A stretch of 64,000 nucleotides of DNA from CAVUWL01 sp963700105 (GCA_963700105.1 CAVOWL010000004.1:310001-374000); one strand, 5' to 3'. Positions 17,730 through 27,738 are shown, numbered from the stretch's first letter. A program made the numbers and translations. Notes: generated by a model from the sequence alone, not told the origin.

Positions 17730-19079
17730 ATGCGATCCCAGCCGAGCCCGGCCGCCAGCACCCCCAACGGCCGCTCCCGCGGCGTCTTCGCCGCTCTGGA
17801 GAACCCCAACTACCGCCTCTTTTTCAGCGGCCAGGCGATCAGCCTGATTGGGACCTGGATGCAGTCGATCGCTTTGGTTTGGCTGGTCCTACAGATCACC
17901 GGTTCGGGAACGCTGCTGGGCTTGGTGGTGGCGGCGCAGTTCTTACCTGTATTGATTTTTGGCGCCTACGCGGGCCTGATCGTTGACCGAATCAACAAGC
18001 GTCGCCTGCTCCTCGCCACACAGAGCGCTCTGGCGCTCCTCGCCCTTACCCTCGGCCTGCTGACGGTGACCAACAGCATCCAGCTTTGGATGATCTTTGG
18101 CCTTGCCACGATGTTTGGCTGCGTCAACGCCCTTGACAATCCGGTACGGCAGTCCTTTGTGATTGAGATGGTCGGTGGGCGACGGGTCCAAAACGCGGTC
18201 AGCCTCAATAGCGCGATGGTGAACGGCTCACGAGCCATCGGCCCCGCTCTGGCTGGCGGCCTCATTGCCACCGTCGGGCTCGGGATCTGCTTCTTGGTAA
18301 ATGCGGCCAGCTTCCTCGCGGTATTGATCGCCATATCGCTGATGCGGGTCAGCGAGCTTCACCCGACCGTCCCGGTGATAAGAGGGCGGGGTCAGCTGCG
18401 CGACGGCCTTCGCTACGTCCGGCGCACCCGGGGCCTTTTGGTGCCGCTTCTGATGATGGCCCTGATCGGCACCCTCGCCTATGAGTTCCAGGTCGTCCTG
18501 CCCCTGCTTGCCCACACCACGCTGCACGGCGGCGCGGAGACATATGGTTTCATGACCGCCTCGATGGCAATCGGAGCCGTCGGCGGCGGCCTCTACGTCG
18601 CGACCCGAGACAGAACTGGACTGCTTCCCCTCACGGTGGCGGCATCTGGATTTGGGATTGCAATTATCGCCGCCGCTCTCGCACCCTCCTTGGTGGTCGA
18701 GCTCGCCGTCCTGCCAATCGTTGGATTTGCCAGCACCACCTTTCTGGCCACCGGCAACAGCACCCTTCAGCTGACCAGCGAGCCGCGTATGCGGGGCCGG
18801 GTGATGGCACTGTGGTCGGTGACGTTCCTCGGTTCCACCCCAATTGGGGGGCCGATCCTGGGCGCGGTCAGCGAGTACATCGGCCCGCGCTTTGGGCTCG
18901 CCCTAGGCGGCGGCGCATGCCTGTTGGCCGCGGCGCTGGGAGCTGCGGCGCTCGCCAAAGCACCCTCCTCGCTGCGCTACGCGCCCTCCGGCCTCGATTC
19001 CGAAACCGTGGCCGAACCGACACAACGGGGCCTCGATCAAACGGCGGCGCTTGCGCCGACTCCGCCGGCCGAACTTTGA
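17730..19079 (+). CDS. MFS transporter (EntS-like exporter)
   Basis: A 449-residue major facilitator with 12 hydrophobic segments. The N-terminus FAALENPNYRLFFSGQAISL followed by GTWMQSIALVWLVLQITGSG is typical of the MFS_3/EntS exporter group. The loop 2-3 motif reads GLIVDRINKRRLLLATQ. Substrate is unknown. The last 43 bases overlap, tail to tail, the 3' end of the alcohol dehydrogenase gene on the other strand. ATG at 17730 is in frame, with an arginine/proline-rich lead of about 18 residues before the conserved part. Confidence 0.88.
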   Translation: MRSQPSPAASTPNGRSRGVFAALENPNYRLFFSGQAISLIGTWMQSIALVWLVLQITGSGTLLGLVVAAQFLPVLIFGAYAGLIVDRINKRRLLLATQSALALLALTLGLLTVTNSIQLWMIFGLATMFGCVNALDNPVRQSFVIEMVGGRRVQNAVSLNSAMVNGSRAIGPALAGGLIATVGLGICFLVNAASFLAVLIAISLMRVSELHPTVPVIRGRGQLRDGLRYVRRTRGLLVPLLMMALIGTLAYEFQVVLPLLAHTTLHGGAETYGFMTASMAIGAVGGGLYVATRDRTGLLPLTVAASGFGIAIIAAALAPSLVVELAVLPIVGFASTTFLATGNSTLQLTSEPRMRGRVMALWSVTFLGSTPIGGPILGAVSEYIGPRFGLALGGGACLLAAALGAAALAKAPSSLRYAPSGLDSETVAEPTQRGLDQTAALAPTPPAEL

Positions 19080-20128
19080 GCCACCTCCGAGCCGGTCAGC
19101 ACCACCTTGAGCGCATCGGTGGATGCGGCGTCAGCGAATGTGTCATAGGCAGCCATCGTGTCGGCGAGTGGAAAGCGGTGCGTCGCAAAAATCGTCGGAT
19201 CAAGGCGACCCTCGGCGATCAGCGAGAGCAGCTGCGGAATCGTGCGGGTATCTACGAGACCCGTGGTCACGGTCACGTTTCGGATCCAAAGCGTCTCCAG
19301 GTGAAGGTGTGCGGAGTGACCATGCACACCGACGTTGGCGACGTGTCCTCCCGGTCGAATCAGCTCCGTCGCCAGCTCAAAGGTCTCCGGAACCCCGACC
19401 GCCTCGATCGCGACATCGGCCCCGAGCTCGTCGGTCAACGCCATGACCTCTGCTTTGGCATCCGTATCTGCATTGTTGATCGTCGTGTCCGCACCGAACT
19501 CGCGGGCGCGCTTGAGCCTGGAATCGGCGAGGTCAATCGCAATGATTCGCCCCGGCGTATAGAGGCGTGCGGTTAGCACCGCCGCCAGCCCGATCGGGCC
19601 AGCGCCGACAATCGCCACTGTGTCGCCGGGTCGAACCGTCCCGTTGAGCACCCCAACCTCATAGGCGGTTGGCAGGATGTCAGCGAGAAAGAGGACCTGC
19701 TCATCGCTGAGCTGCTCGGGCACGCGGTATACGGAGTTATCGGCGAACGGAACTCGCGCGTACTCGGCCTGCACTCCGTCGATCAGGTGGCCAAAGATCC
19801 ACCCACCGCCCCCGAGACACTGGCCATACTGCCCTTCATTGCAGTAGCGACAGCGTCCGCAGGAGCTGATGCAAGACATCAGGACGCGATCGCCCTCAGA
19901 CACCGTCGTTACGCTGCTCCCCACCGAAACCACGGTCCCGACCGCCTCGTGGCCGAGGATCGTTCCCGGTTTGGTCTCTGGAACGTCGCCTTTTAGGATG
20001 TGCAGATCAGTGCCGCAGATCGTCGTCGTATCGATCCGCGTGATGATGTCGGTGGGCTCGATAATTGCTGGGTCATCAACCGTGTCCCAACCGCGCTCCC
20101 CCGGACCGTGATAGACGAGTGCCTTCAT
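19037..20128 (-). CDS. Zinc-dependent alcohol dehydrogenase
   Basis: A 363-residue medium-chain dehydrogenase. Catalytic-zinc ligands are in ICGTDLH and GHEAVG; the structural-zinc cluster is CISSCGRCRYCNEGQYGQC; the nucleotide fold has AIVGAGPIGLAAVLTA. It most resembles class III/threonine-type ADHs acting on short alcohols. It is convergent with, and overlaps, the MFS gene by 43 bases. A 3' remnant of a second copy exists at 15.0-15.1 kb. Together with the ALDH it would oxidise ethanol or related alcohols; reversal to recycle NADH under low oxygen is also possible. Confidence 0.92.
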   Translation of the reverse strand: MKALVYHGPGERGWDTVDDPAIIEPTDIITRIDTTTICGTDLHILKGDVPETKPGTILGHEAVGTVVSVGSSVTTVSEGDRVLMSCISSCGRCRYCNEGQYGQCLGGGGWIFGHLIDGVQAEYARVPFADNSVYRVPEQLSDEQVLFLADILPTAYEVGVLNGTVRPGDTVAIVGAGPIGLAAVLTARLYTPGRIIAIDLADSRLKRAREFGADTTINNADTDAKAEVMALTDELGADVAIEAVGVPETFELATELIRPGGHVANVGVHGHSAHLHLETLWIRNVTVTTGLVDTRTIPQLLSLIAEGRLDPTIFATHRFPLADTMAAYDTFADAASTDALKVVLTGSEVAQSSAGGVGASAAV

Positions 20129-20331
20129 TTCGAGCCTCCTAAAGCTTCATTTGCTGGTTTCTCAGAACTTGGCCAGTCGCTACCTGACCGGCGCCACCCC
20201 CCCCACGTTACGGTCGCTATCGTTTGATTTCCACCGCAGCAATCACTGCTCCTCTCAGTAAATTGCCGCAGCTCCAATACAGTGCTGGGCCCGGATGGCG
20301 GACCTCCGGGAGGCGCTAATAATGTTGTCTC

Positions 20332-22689
20332 ATGGCCGACATCGGATCAATGCGGGCAGCTGATCTTCCCGGGCCCACCGCGCCGACGGAGATTCTGAAT
20401 GGCGAGGATCCGGTTCGCAGCTTTGAGATGCTTTCCCGAGTCGATGTCGCCTTTGCAGGAGGAAAGGGGGCCAACCTCGGTGAGTTGAGTGCCGCCGGCT
20501 TTCCCGTTCCCCCCGGTTTCGTCATCGGCGCCCCCGCCTACGCTGCATTTTGTGAACACGGCGGCCTGCGTGAGCGGATCGAGGAGCGCCTGCGGGGAGT
20601 CGATGAGGAGGACACGGCCGCGTTGGAGCGGGCGGCCGCCGAGGTGCGGCTGATGGTCGAGGAGGAGCCCGTCCCCGCCTGGCTTTCGACCTCAATTCGC
20701 GACGCCTATGCACAGCTCGCTGGCGAGGACCACCGGGTCGCCGTCGCGGTGCGCTCCTCGGCCACCGCCGAGGACACTGAGTCGGCCTCTTTTGCCGGGA
20801 TGAATGAGACGATCCTCAACGTTTGCGGTGCGGACGCCGTCCTTGAGGCGGTGCGTCGATGCTGGTCTTCGCTTTTCGGCGCGCGCACCGTTTACTACCG
20901 CGCCAAGCGCGGCTTCGGACAGGCCGACATGGATATCGCCGTCGTGATCCAACTACAGGTCGTGGCGAGTCGCGCCGGTGTGATGTTCACGATCGATCCC
21001 GCCTCGGGAGCGACGGACAAACTCGTGATAGAGGGCGCGTTCGGCCTCGGCGAGTCGGTGGTTTCGGGCTCGGTCTCACCGGATCGCTACGTGGTCAGCA
21101 AGGAGCGGCTGCGGATCGAGCGCCGCGAAGTTCGGCGCAAGGAGCTTGCGATCGAAACCGAGGCGGGTGGCGGCACCGCGACCCGCGAGCTCGACCAAGA
21201 AGAAGGGGAGCGAGCGGTACTTGACGACGAGGAGGTAAGACGGATTGCCGAACTCGGCCTTCGCATTGAAGCCCACTACGGCGCACCCCAGGACACGGAG
21301 TGGGCGATCGAGGGGTCAGGTGTGATCTGGATGCTGCAGTCGCGGCCGGTCACCGCGTCGGGCGGTGAGGGAGCGCCTCAGCCACAGGGGGAGCGCGGCG
21401 CCGAGCTGCTTCGCGGACTCGGCGCGGCTCCCGGTTCTGCGTCGGGCAAGGTACGGGTCATCGCCTCACTGCAAGACGCCGCCAAACTCGCCGAGGGCGA
21501 GGTCTTGGTAACCCACATGACCGCACCGGACTGGGTACCGTTGATGCGGAAGTCTGCGGCGATCGTCACCGATTCTGGGGGCATGACCTGCCACGCAGCG
21601 ATTGTTTCTCGCGAGCTCGGCATTCCATGTGTGGTCGGTACTGCCTCGGCGACCAGCGTCCTGCGCGACGGCGAGCTGGTAACCGTCGATGCCGCCCGCG
21701 GGGTGGTCACCGAGGGCGCCGTGAGGGTGACCGCAAACGAGCAGCCAACGCCCGCCCAAACCGGGGCCGCGCCAGCCCTTATCACGGCAACCAGGCTCCT
21801 GGTCAACCTCTCCGAGCCTTCGCAGCTGGAGCGGGCCGCAGACCTCGACGTCGATGGGGTTGGTTTATTGCGGGCCGAGTTGATGGTGGTAGAGGCGCTC
21901 GATGGCACCCACCCGCGGGCGCTCCTGCAGCGAGGCGAAGGTGCGGTCTTCGTGGAGCGAATGGCTGCCTCACTGACCCAGTTTGCGGAAGCTTTTTCGC
22001 CGCGCCCGATCACCTACCGAACGATCGACTTTCGTACCAACGAGTTCCGAGGGCTCAAAGGAGGAGACCAGTTTGAGCCCCAGGAGGCCAATCCGATGAT
22101 CGGCTACCGCGGTGCCCTTCGCTATATGCGCGAGCCCGACCTGCTGCGCCTCGAGCTAGAGGCAATCTCGCGGGTCTGGGAGTCCGGACAAACAAACTTC
22201 CACGTCATGCTTCCCTTCGTGCGCACCCCCCGCGAGGTGGTTGCCTGCCAGAGAGAGCTGGAAGACGCCGGACTGCTTTCTCGACCGGGCTTTGAGCTTT
22301 GGATCATGGCCGAGGTGCCTTCGGTTCTGTTTCACCTAGGCCGCTATGCAGATCTCGGCGTCTGCGGAATCTCGATCGGCTCCAACGACCTGACCCAGCT
22401 TGTCCTTGGCGCCGATCGCGATTCCGAGCTGCTCGCTGAGGTTTTTGACGAGCGCGATCCGGCGGTCACCGAATACATCACCGAGCTTCTGCGGCGCGCA
22501 CGCGAGCTCGGCCTGCGCACCTCGATCTGTGGGCAGGCTCCCTCGGTTCACCCCGAGTACGCCGACCTCCTGGTCGGTGCGGGAATAGACGCGATCTCGG
22601 TAAATATCGACACCGTCGATCAGGCACGCCGCCAGATCGCCACCGCAGAGCGCCGAGCGTTACTGAAGGCAGCACGAGCTAGCGGCTAA
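20332..22689 (+). CDS. ppsA: Phosphoenolpyruvate synthase (pyruvate, water dikinase)
   Basis: A 785-residue three-domain enzyme converting pyruvate + ATP + water to PEP + AMP + Pi, the entry to gluconeogenesis from acetate- or lactate-like carbon. The ATP-grasp domain (residues ~30-340) has AGGKGANLGELSAAGFPVPPG at its start and VAVRSSATAEDTESASFAGM. The swivelling domain carries H421 in GGMTCHAAIVSRELGIPCVVG. The C-terminal PEP domain includes PFVRTPREV, GSNDLTQLVLGADRD and SICGQAPS. The domain order and length are normal. It is a single gene, convergent with the response regulator. Confidence 0.93.
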   Translation: MADIGSMRAADLPGPTAPTEILNGEDPVRSFEMLSRVDVAFAGGKGANLGELSAAGFPVPPGFVIGAPAYAAFCEHGGLRERIEERLRGVDEEDTAALERAAAEVRLMVEEEPVPAWLSTSIRDAYAQLAGEDHRVAVAVRSSATAEDTESASFAGMNETILNVCGADAVLEAVRRCWSSLFGARTVYYRAKRGFGQADMDIAVVIQLQVVASRAGVMFTIDPASGATDKLVIEGAFGLGESVVSGSVSPDRYVVSKERLRIERREVRRKELAIETEAGGGTATRELDQEEGERAVLDDEEVRRIAELGLRIEAHYGAPQDTEWAIEGSGVIWMLQSRPVTASGGEGAPQPQGERGAELLRGLGAAPGSASGKVRVIASLQDAAKLAEGEVLVTHMTAPDWVPLMRKSAAIVTDSGGMTCHAAIVSRELGIPCVVGTASATSVLRDGELVTVDAARGVVTEGAVRVTANEQPTPAQTGAAPALITATRLLVNLSEPSQLERAADLDVDGVGLLRAELMVVEALDGTHPRALLQRGEGAVFVERMAASLTQFAEAFSPRPITYRTIDFRTNEFRGLKGGDQFEPQEANPMIGYRGALRYMREPDLLRLELEAISRVWESGQTNFHVMLPFVRTPREVVACQRELEDAGLLSRPGFELWIMAEVPSVLFHLGRYADLGVCGISIGSNDLTQLVLGADRDSELLAEVFDERDPAVTEYITELLRRARELGLRTSICGQAPSVHPEYADLLVGAGIDAISVNIDTVDQARRQIATAERRALLKAARASG

Positions 22690-22744
22690 ACGCGGAGCGA
22701 ACTCAACGATTTCAAAGCCCCCGGTGGCAGTGGCTCTTGTTTCC

Positions 22745-23455
22745 TCAGGACCCAACGAGGCCACGCTCGAGCGCGTAGCGGACCAGCTCAGCCCTGCTGG
22801 TCAGCCGCAGCTTTTGTTGAATGTGGGCTCGGTGGCTCTCCACAGTACGAATGCTGAGGAAAAGCTGGCCGGCAATCTCGGAGTTGGTGTGACCAAGCGC
22901 GATCAGCCTCAGCACCTCGCGCTCGCGCTCGCTGAGGCCATCGTCGGGCCCTGATCTAGGCTCTACTGCAACCCGGGCGCCGAGGGCTGGTTGAAGGTAG
23001 GTCTTCCCCGCCGCCGCGCTGCGCACCGCTTGGATTAGCTCAGTATCTGCAGCATCCTTCAAGACGTAGCCAAGCGCCCCACTCGCGAGCGCCTTGCGGG
23101 CAAAGGCCGGCTCGTTTTGCATCGTCAGGACGACAATCTCTGTGTTGGGCGAAGCCTCACGGATTTCGGGGATAGCCTCGAGGCTGGTGGTGGGCCCCGG
23201 CATATTGAGATCGAGGATCAGCACCTTCGGCTGGTGATCGCCCACAAGGCGAACCGCAGTATCCGCGTCCCCCGCCTCGGCGAGCACCCCGAAGCCCGGC
23301 TCGCTCTCCAGCAGCATCCGCAGGGCGCTGCGCACCACTGCGTGATCGTCGGCCAAGACGATCGAGGTGATACCGGTGCGCGATTCCAATGGTGGCTTCC
23401 CGACCGCGAAACCGGTCTCGGTGTCGGCGACTTGACGGCTGTCCCTTGCTTGCAT
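22745..23455 (-). CDS. NarL/LuxR-family response regulator (DevR/DosR-like)
   Basis: A 236-residue transcription regulator. The receiver domain (about residues 30-150) has the acidic pair in ADDHAVVRSA and the phospho-acceptor D82 in LILDLNMPG. The C-terminal LuxR helix-turn-helix (about 172-236) reads LSEREREVLRLIALG, TNSEIAGQLFLS and TVESHRAHIQQKL. It is divergent from a GAF-GAF histidine kinase, its likely partner. About 28 residues precede the receiver fold, so a later start is possible. By analogy to DosR it may control the metabolic genes around it, but I found no clear DosR-type box. Confidence 0.92.
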   Translation of the reverse strand: MQARDSRQVADTETGFAVGKPPLESRTGITSIVLADDHAVVRSALRMLLESEPGFGVLAEAGDADTAVRLVGDHQPKVLILDLNMPGPTTSLEAIPEIREASPNTEIVVLTMQNEPAFARKALASGALGYVLKDAADTELIQAVRSAAAGKTYLQPALGARVAVEPRSGPDDGLSEREREVLRLIALGHTNSEIAGQLFLSIRTVESHRAHIQQKLRLTSRAELVRYALERGLVGS

Positions 23456-23607
23456 AGCTTCTATCTAACCCCCGGGCGGCAACTCCGTCATCCGTGGTTT
23501 CCCCGGTGCTAACTCCGAAAAAAGCGGCAATCGCGACCGGCATCACTCGCCCAGTTGTTACACAAAACGGACCGACCCTGCCCCGCGTGGCTAACATAAG
23601 TCTACCC

Positions 23608-25425
23608 ATGACTCCAAGAGCTGGCCGCCCGCGGGTAGTTCCGGATGCAAGTGGAGCCGACGCCCTTGACGAGCACAGGCTGCGCGAGTTGATCGAGGTG
23701 GGCGCGAACCTCTTGGCAGAGCTCGACCCCGAGGAGGTCTTCGAGCGGGTCTTGGAGGTTGCCCGCGAGCTGACGGGTGCCCGCTATGCCGCGCTCGGCG
23801 TCCTCGATAGCGATCGAAGGGAGCTCGAGCGGTTCATCACCAGCGGCATCGACCAGGAGACCGCGCGCGAGATCGGCTCCCTGCCGCGAGGACGCGGCGT
23901 CCTCGGCCTGCTGATCGAGGAGCCCGTCCCGCTGCGTCTCGCCGAGGTCGGTCGCCATCCTCGCTCCTACGGCTTTCCCCGTGGCCACCCGCCGATGTCG
24001 AGTTTCCTCGGGGTTCCAATCGTGATCCGCGGCGAGGCCTGGGGAAATCTCTACCTAACCGAGAAACTCGGCGGGGACTTTGACGAGATAGATGAGCAAT
24101 CCGCATCAATCCTCGCCGGTTGGCTCGGAATCGCCGTTGAGAACGCGCGCCTTTACCGGCGGGTTGAGGCCCAGCGCGATGAAATGGAGCGCGCCGTTCG
24201 TAGCCTCGAGGCTACGACCGAGATCGCCCATGCAATAGGCGGAGAGACCAACCTTGATCGCATCTTGGAGATGATCGTCAAGCGCGGTCGTGCTCTGGTC
24301 AAGGCGCGCTCGATGCTTATCCTGCTTCGCGACCACGACGAGATGGTCGTCGCTGCGGCGGCGGGGGAGTTCCCGCAGGAACTACTCGGAGAGCGCACCG
24401 AGCTTGCCAGATCGATCAGCGGGCAGGTGATTGCGACCGGCCGAGCGGAGCGATTTGCAAACGTTGGTGACCATCTCCGCTTCGCGCTCGGCCACCGAAT
24501 CGATGCACAGACGGGGCTGTTCGTCCCGCTTCTTTATAGAGGCACGGCGCTCGGAGTGCTGAACGCCTTCAACCACGAAGGGGGAGAAGAATTCAGCCCC
24601 GAAGACCAACGGCTCTTGGAGAGCTTCGCCGCCAGCGCCGCCACCGCCGTCGCAATGGCGCAATCGATTGCCGAGCAAAGAGTCAGCGAGAGCATCCAGG
24701 CAGCCGAGCGCGAGCGTGGCCGCTGGGCGCGCGAGCTGCACGACGAGGCGCTGCAGAGCATGGGCGGGCTACGCGTGCTCCTCTCAACCGCGCGTCGGGA
24801 AGATGGCGGCCACGAAATCGACGGCTTGCTGACTCAGGCGATTGAGCGGATCGACCATACGATCGCCGAGATGCGACGACTGATCGCCGATCTACGCCCA
24901 CCGACCCTCGACGAGCTGGGCCTCGGGGCCGCCCTGGAGGCACTAGTGGAGCAGCTCAACTGGGGAAGCGCGCTCGATGTCGAGCTGAGTGTCGACTTGG
25001 CCCATGAGACCGACCGCCACCCCACCCGCCTGCTCAGCCAAGTCGAGGACACGATTTACCGGCTGACCCAGGAGGCCCTCAATAACGCGGCCAAGCATTC
25101 TGAGACCGACCGCGCAGAGATTGAGGTGATCGAGACGCAAGAAATCCTCAGGGTGTCGATCAAGGATGAAGGCCGTGGCTTTGACCCTGACGCGGAAACG
25201 GAGGGATTCGGACTGCGGGGCATGCGTGAGCGCGTGGTGCTGGCGGGCGGAAGGATGAGCGTCCTCAGCACTCCGGGGAATGGGACCACGGTTGAGGCAT
25301 CATTGCCGGCCCGTCATCGCAGTCCCAAACCGACGATTGGAAGCGACCGAGCGGCCAACACCCCGCTGAAAGGCATCGGCGAGCCCGGGGAGCACTTGGA
25401 TCAACTGCCGGCGAACCGGCGCTGA
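23608..25425 (+). CDS. GAF-GAF sensor histidine kinase (DevS/DosS-like, candidate haem sensor)
   Basis: From ATG 23608 the protein has 605 residues; the open frame extends back to 23494 but the extra stretch lacks domain character. Order: GAF1 (~20-165), GAF2 (~195-345), HisKA_3 with H378 in ARELHDEALQSMGG, then HATPase (N box LTQEALNNAAKHS, later EGFGLRGMRERV). GAF1 contains GHPPMSSFLGVP with His127 and, exactly 22 residues later, Tyr149 in NLYLTE. In mycobacterial DosS the haem ligand His149 and distal Tyr171 are likewise 22 apart in the same motif. A gas or redox sensor is therefore inferred. Divergent from its response regulator. Confidence 0.9.
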   Translation: MTPRAGRPRVVPDASGADALDEHRLRELIEVGANLLAELDPEEVFERVLEVARELTGARYAALGVLDSDRRELERFITSGIDQETAREIGSLPRGRGVLGLLIEEPVPLRLAEVGRHPRSYGFPRGHPPMSSFLGVPIVIRGEAWGNLYLTEKLGGDFDEIDEQSASILAGWLGIAVENARLYRRVEAQRDEMERAVRSLEATTEIAHAIGGETNLDRILEMIVKRGRALVKARSMLILLRDHDEMVVAAAAGEFPQELLGERTELARSISGQVIATGRAERFANVGDHLRFALGHRIDAQTGLFVPLLYRGTALGVLNAFNHEGGEEFSPEDQRLLESFAASAATAVAMAQSIAEQRVSESIQAAERERGRWARELHDEALQSMGGLRVLLSTARREDGGHEIDGLLTQAIERIDHTIAEMRRLIADLRPPTLDELGLGAALEALVEQLNWGSALDVELSVDLAHETDRHPTRLLSQVEDTIYRLTQEALNNAAKHSETDRAEIEVIETQEILRVSIKDEGRGFDPDAETEGFGLRGMRERVVLAGGRMSVLSTPGNGTTVEASLPARHRSPKPTIGSDRAANTPLKGIGEPGEHLDQLPANRR

Positions 25426-25634
25426 AGGCCTGAATCGGGCCGGCAATCAGTCGCGACGCCCGAATTGATCGCGGCGCGCCGCGGCGACCCAGCGAGGCTC
25501 AGGATGCCGTTCGGGGTTTTCCGTGTCAGCTAAGCGCGACGCTTTTGCTGCGGATATTGCGGGTCAGATCGATCCGCAGAGATCAAGTGTAACATCGATT
25601 CCCGAATTACTGGTTGGGAGCTTCATAAGCAACC

Positions 25635-26446
25635 ATGGTCAATACGACCAGACCCAGTGTGAGCGAGTCGACATTCGAGCAATTACTCGACGCGACTCTC
25701 GGCGCGATGCTCGGTGTCGGCAAAGACGGCCGGATAGTTCTCGCCAACAGACAGACGGCGATCCTCTTCGGCTACAGCCACAAGGTGCTGATTGGGCAGC
25801 TCGTCGAGGAACTTATTCCGGATCGGTTCAAAGCAGACCACCCCGGTCATCGAGGCGTTTACTTCGACAAACCACACTCAAGACCGATGGACGCCGTAAT
25901 AGAGCTCTACGCTGTTCGCAAGGACGGGACAGAGTTCCCCGCCGAGATCAGCCTCTCGAGTCTGCACACCGAAGACGGAGTCCTCGCTCTAGCCGCGGTG
26001 CGAGACATCAGCGAGCGGGGCCGAGAGCGAGAAAGAAGAGGCGCTCCAGAACCAACTTAACGAGCGCCAGCGGGCAAATCGACTTCTACTCCGAGCCCGG
26101 TATGGGCACCACGGTGAAGATCCATCTCCCCGCCTGCACAGCGACCCCCAGCGGCGATGCCCACCTGGCCGAGCAGCGTCCTCAGGGCAGCGGTGAGGTG
26201 ATTTTGGTGGTCGAGGACGAAACCGAGGTGCGACGAATGTCTGAGCGCATTCTTGGCAATAACGGATACACCGTGATCGCAACACAGGGTGGCGAGGAAG
26301 CGTTAAGAGTCTGTCAACGCGAGGAGCAGCCAATTGATTTGGTCCTCACCGACGTGATCATGCCCGGAATACTGGGCAGCGATCTGATCGATCAGATGCC
26401 GCGAGCTGCTGCGGGTTGTCCGCAATCTGCTCGAAAAGCCCGTTGA
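25635..26446 (+). pseudogene. Hybrid PAS sensor histidine kinase with internal deletion
   Basis: The first ~130 codons (from ATG 25635) are a good PAS domain: FEQLLDATLGAMLGVGKDGR, GQLVEELIPDRF, HPGHRGVYF and PAEISLSSL ending in VRDISERGRERE. Then the frame stops at 26060. In another frame the end of an HATPase domain appears (QIDFYSEPGMGTTVKIHLP) followed by a receiver domain (ILVVEDETEVRRMSERIL, then LVLTDVIMPG) that breaks off near 26410, with LEKPVDSG from yet another frame. The dimerisation domain and most of the ATPase are missing. It cannot make a working kinase. Confidence 0.8.
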
Positions 26447-26637
26447 TTCCGGCTGAAGTGAGCCTCTGATTGCCCCGGCACCCGCCACAGGGGAGATGAG
26501 CGGCGACGTTTAGAAAAGGGTGCGATTGATTCGAATTACAGAGGAACTGGAGAAATTAAGGGGGTCGTCCAAAAAGGCGATTGGGCTAAAGGGGCCACGT
26601 TGGCAGGAGCGTCGAGGCGGGGAAGCAGGAGCGGCAG

Positions 26638-27738
26638 GTGGCGGCTAGGCGGATTCTGATCGTCGATGACGAGGCCCCGGTGCGCCGGACGCTTTCGCGC
26701 GCACTCGGCTCAGCGGGTTATCTCAGCGGGTTATGAGTGCATTACCGCTGAGGACGTGGTCCAGGCCCGCGAGCTGATAAGTGCCGAACGCTTCGATCTA
26801 CTGATCTGCGATTTGAACATGCCGGGAGAGAGCGGCATGACCCTGCTCGAGGAGCTCGACAAATCTCACCGCGAGCTCGCCGTGTTGATTGCCACCGGCG
26901 AAGATGACCCAGCGATCGCCCACGCCGCTAATCAGCGAGGGGCCGATGGATATTTGATCAAGCGCTTCAGCCGCAACGAGCTGTTGATCCACGTCGACTC
27001 TGCTCTCGAGCAGGCCCGACGCCGCCAAGATCGGCGCCGGCTGAATGACCGAAGTCTGCGCGAGGCCCATGACAGAGCCATCGAAGTACGGAGCTCGTTG
27101 ATGGATGTTGCTGAGCGGGAGCGACTGATAGATAGCCAGCGCGCGGAGATGCTGCGCCGTTTGAGCGAGGCCGTGGGCCAACGTGATCTGGAGACCGGCG
27201 CTCACATTCGTCGAATCGGCCATCACTCTGCATTGCTCGCTCGCATATTCGGCCTCGATCGCGAGACGATTCACTCGATCGAGCTTGCGGCGCAGATGCA
27301 CGACGTCGGAAAGGTGGCAATCCCAGATTCGATCCTCCTAAAACCAGGCGAGCTGAGCCAGGGTGAGCGCGAGGTGATGCAGCGCCACGCTCAGATCGGC
27401 CACGACATCCTCGCCTACTCGGGCTCCCCTCTGCTCGACCTCGCCGCCGAAATCGCACGCACCCACCACGAGCGCTTCGACGGCAGCGGTGACCCGGCGG
27501 GCCTTCCTGGCGAGAAGATTCCGCCTCCGGTCGCATCGTCGCAGTCGCCGACGTCTTTGATGCGCTGATCAGCGATCGCCCCTACCGCGCACGGCTTCCG
27601 CTCGAGCGGGCGCTTGAAATCATGCGCGAGGGCAACGGAACGCACGTCGATCCAGCCCTCTTGAATTGCTTCTTAGTCTTAGAAAACATATGCGCGGTTC
27701 TCGAGGTGCCTGGAACCGCGACAGATCTGACGCCCTGA
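26638..27738 (+). pseudogene. Response regulator with HD-GYP domain, frameshifted twice
   Basis: GTG at 26638 begins ARRILIVDDEAPVRRTLSRA, a receiver domain that hits TGA at 26734 because a 13-base segment is duplicated in tandem. The rest of the receiver (LLICDLNMPGESG) and a helical linker continue in the +1 frame, then the HD-GYP domain: ETGAHIRRIGHHSALLA, QMHDVGKVAIPD, HAQIGHDIL and HHERFDGSG. A second shift near 27530 moves the final part (GRIVAVADVFDALISDRPYR, LERALEIMREGNGTHVDP) to a third frame. HD-GYP proteins degrade cyclic di-GMP; this copy should be dead unless the shifts are sequencing errors. Confidence 0.85.
26709..26734 (+). repeat. Perfect 13-bp tandem duplication that breaks a gene
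   Basis: CTCAGCGGGTTAT occurs at 26709-26721 and again at 26722-26734 with no change. Removing one copy restores the receiver-domain reading frame (SRALGSAGYECITAEDVVQ). The perfect identity suggests a recent slippage event or an assembly artefact. Confidence 0.9.
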
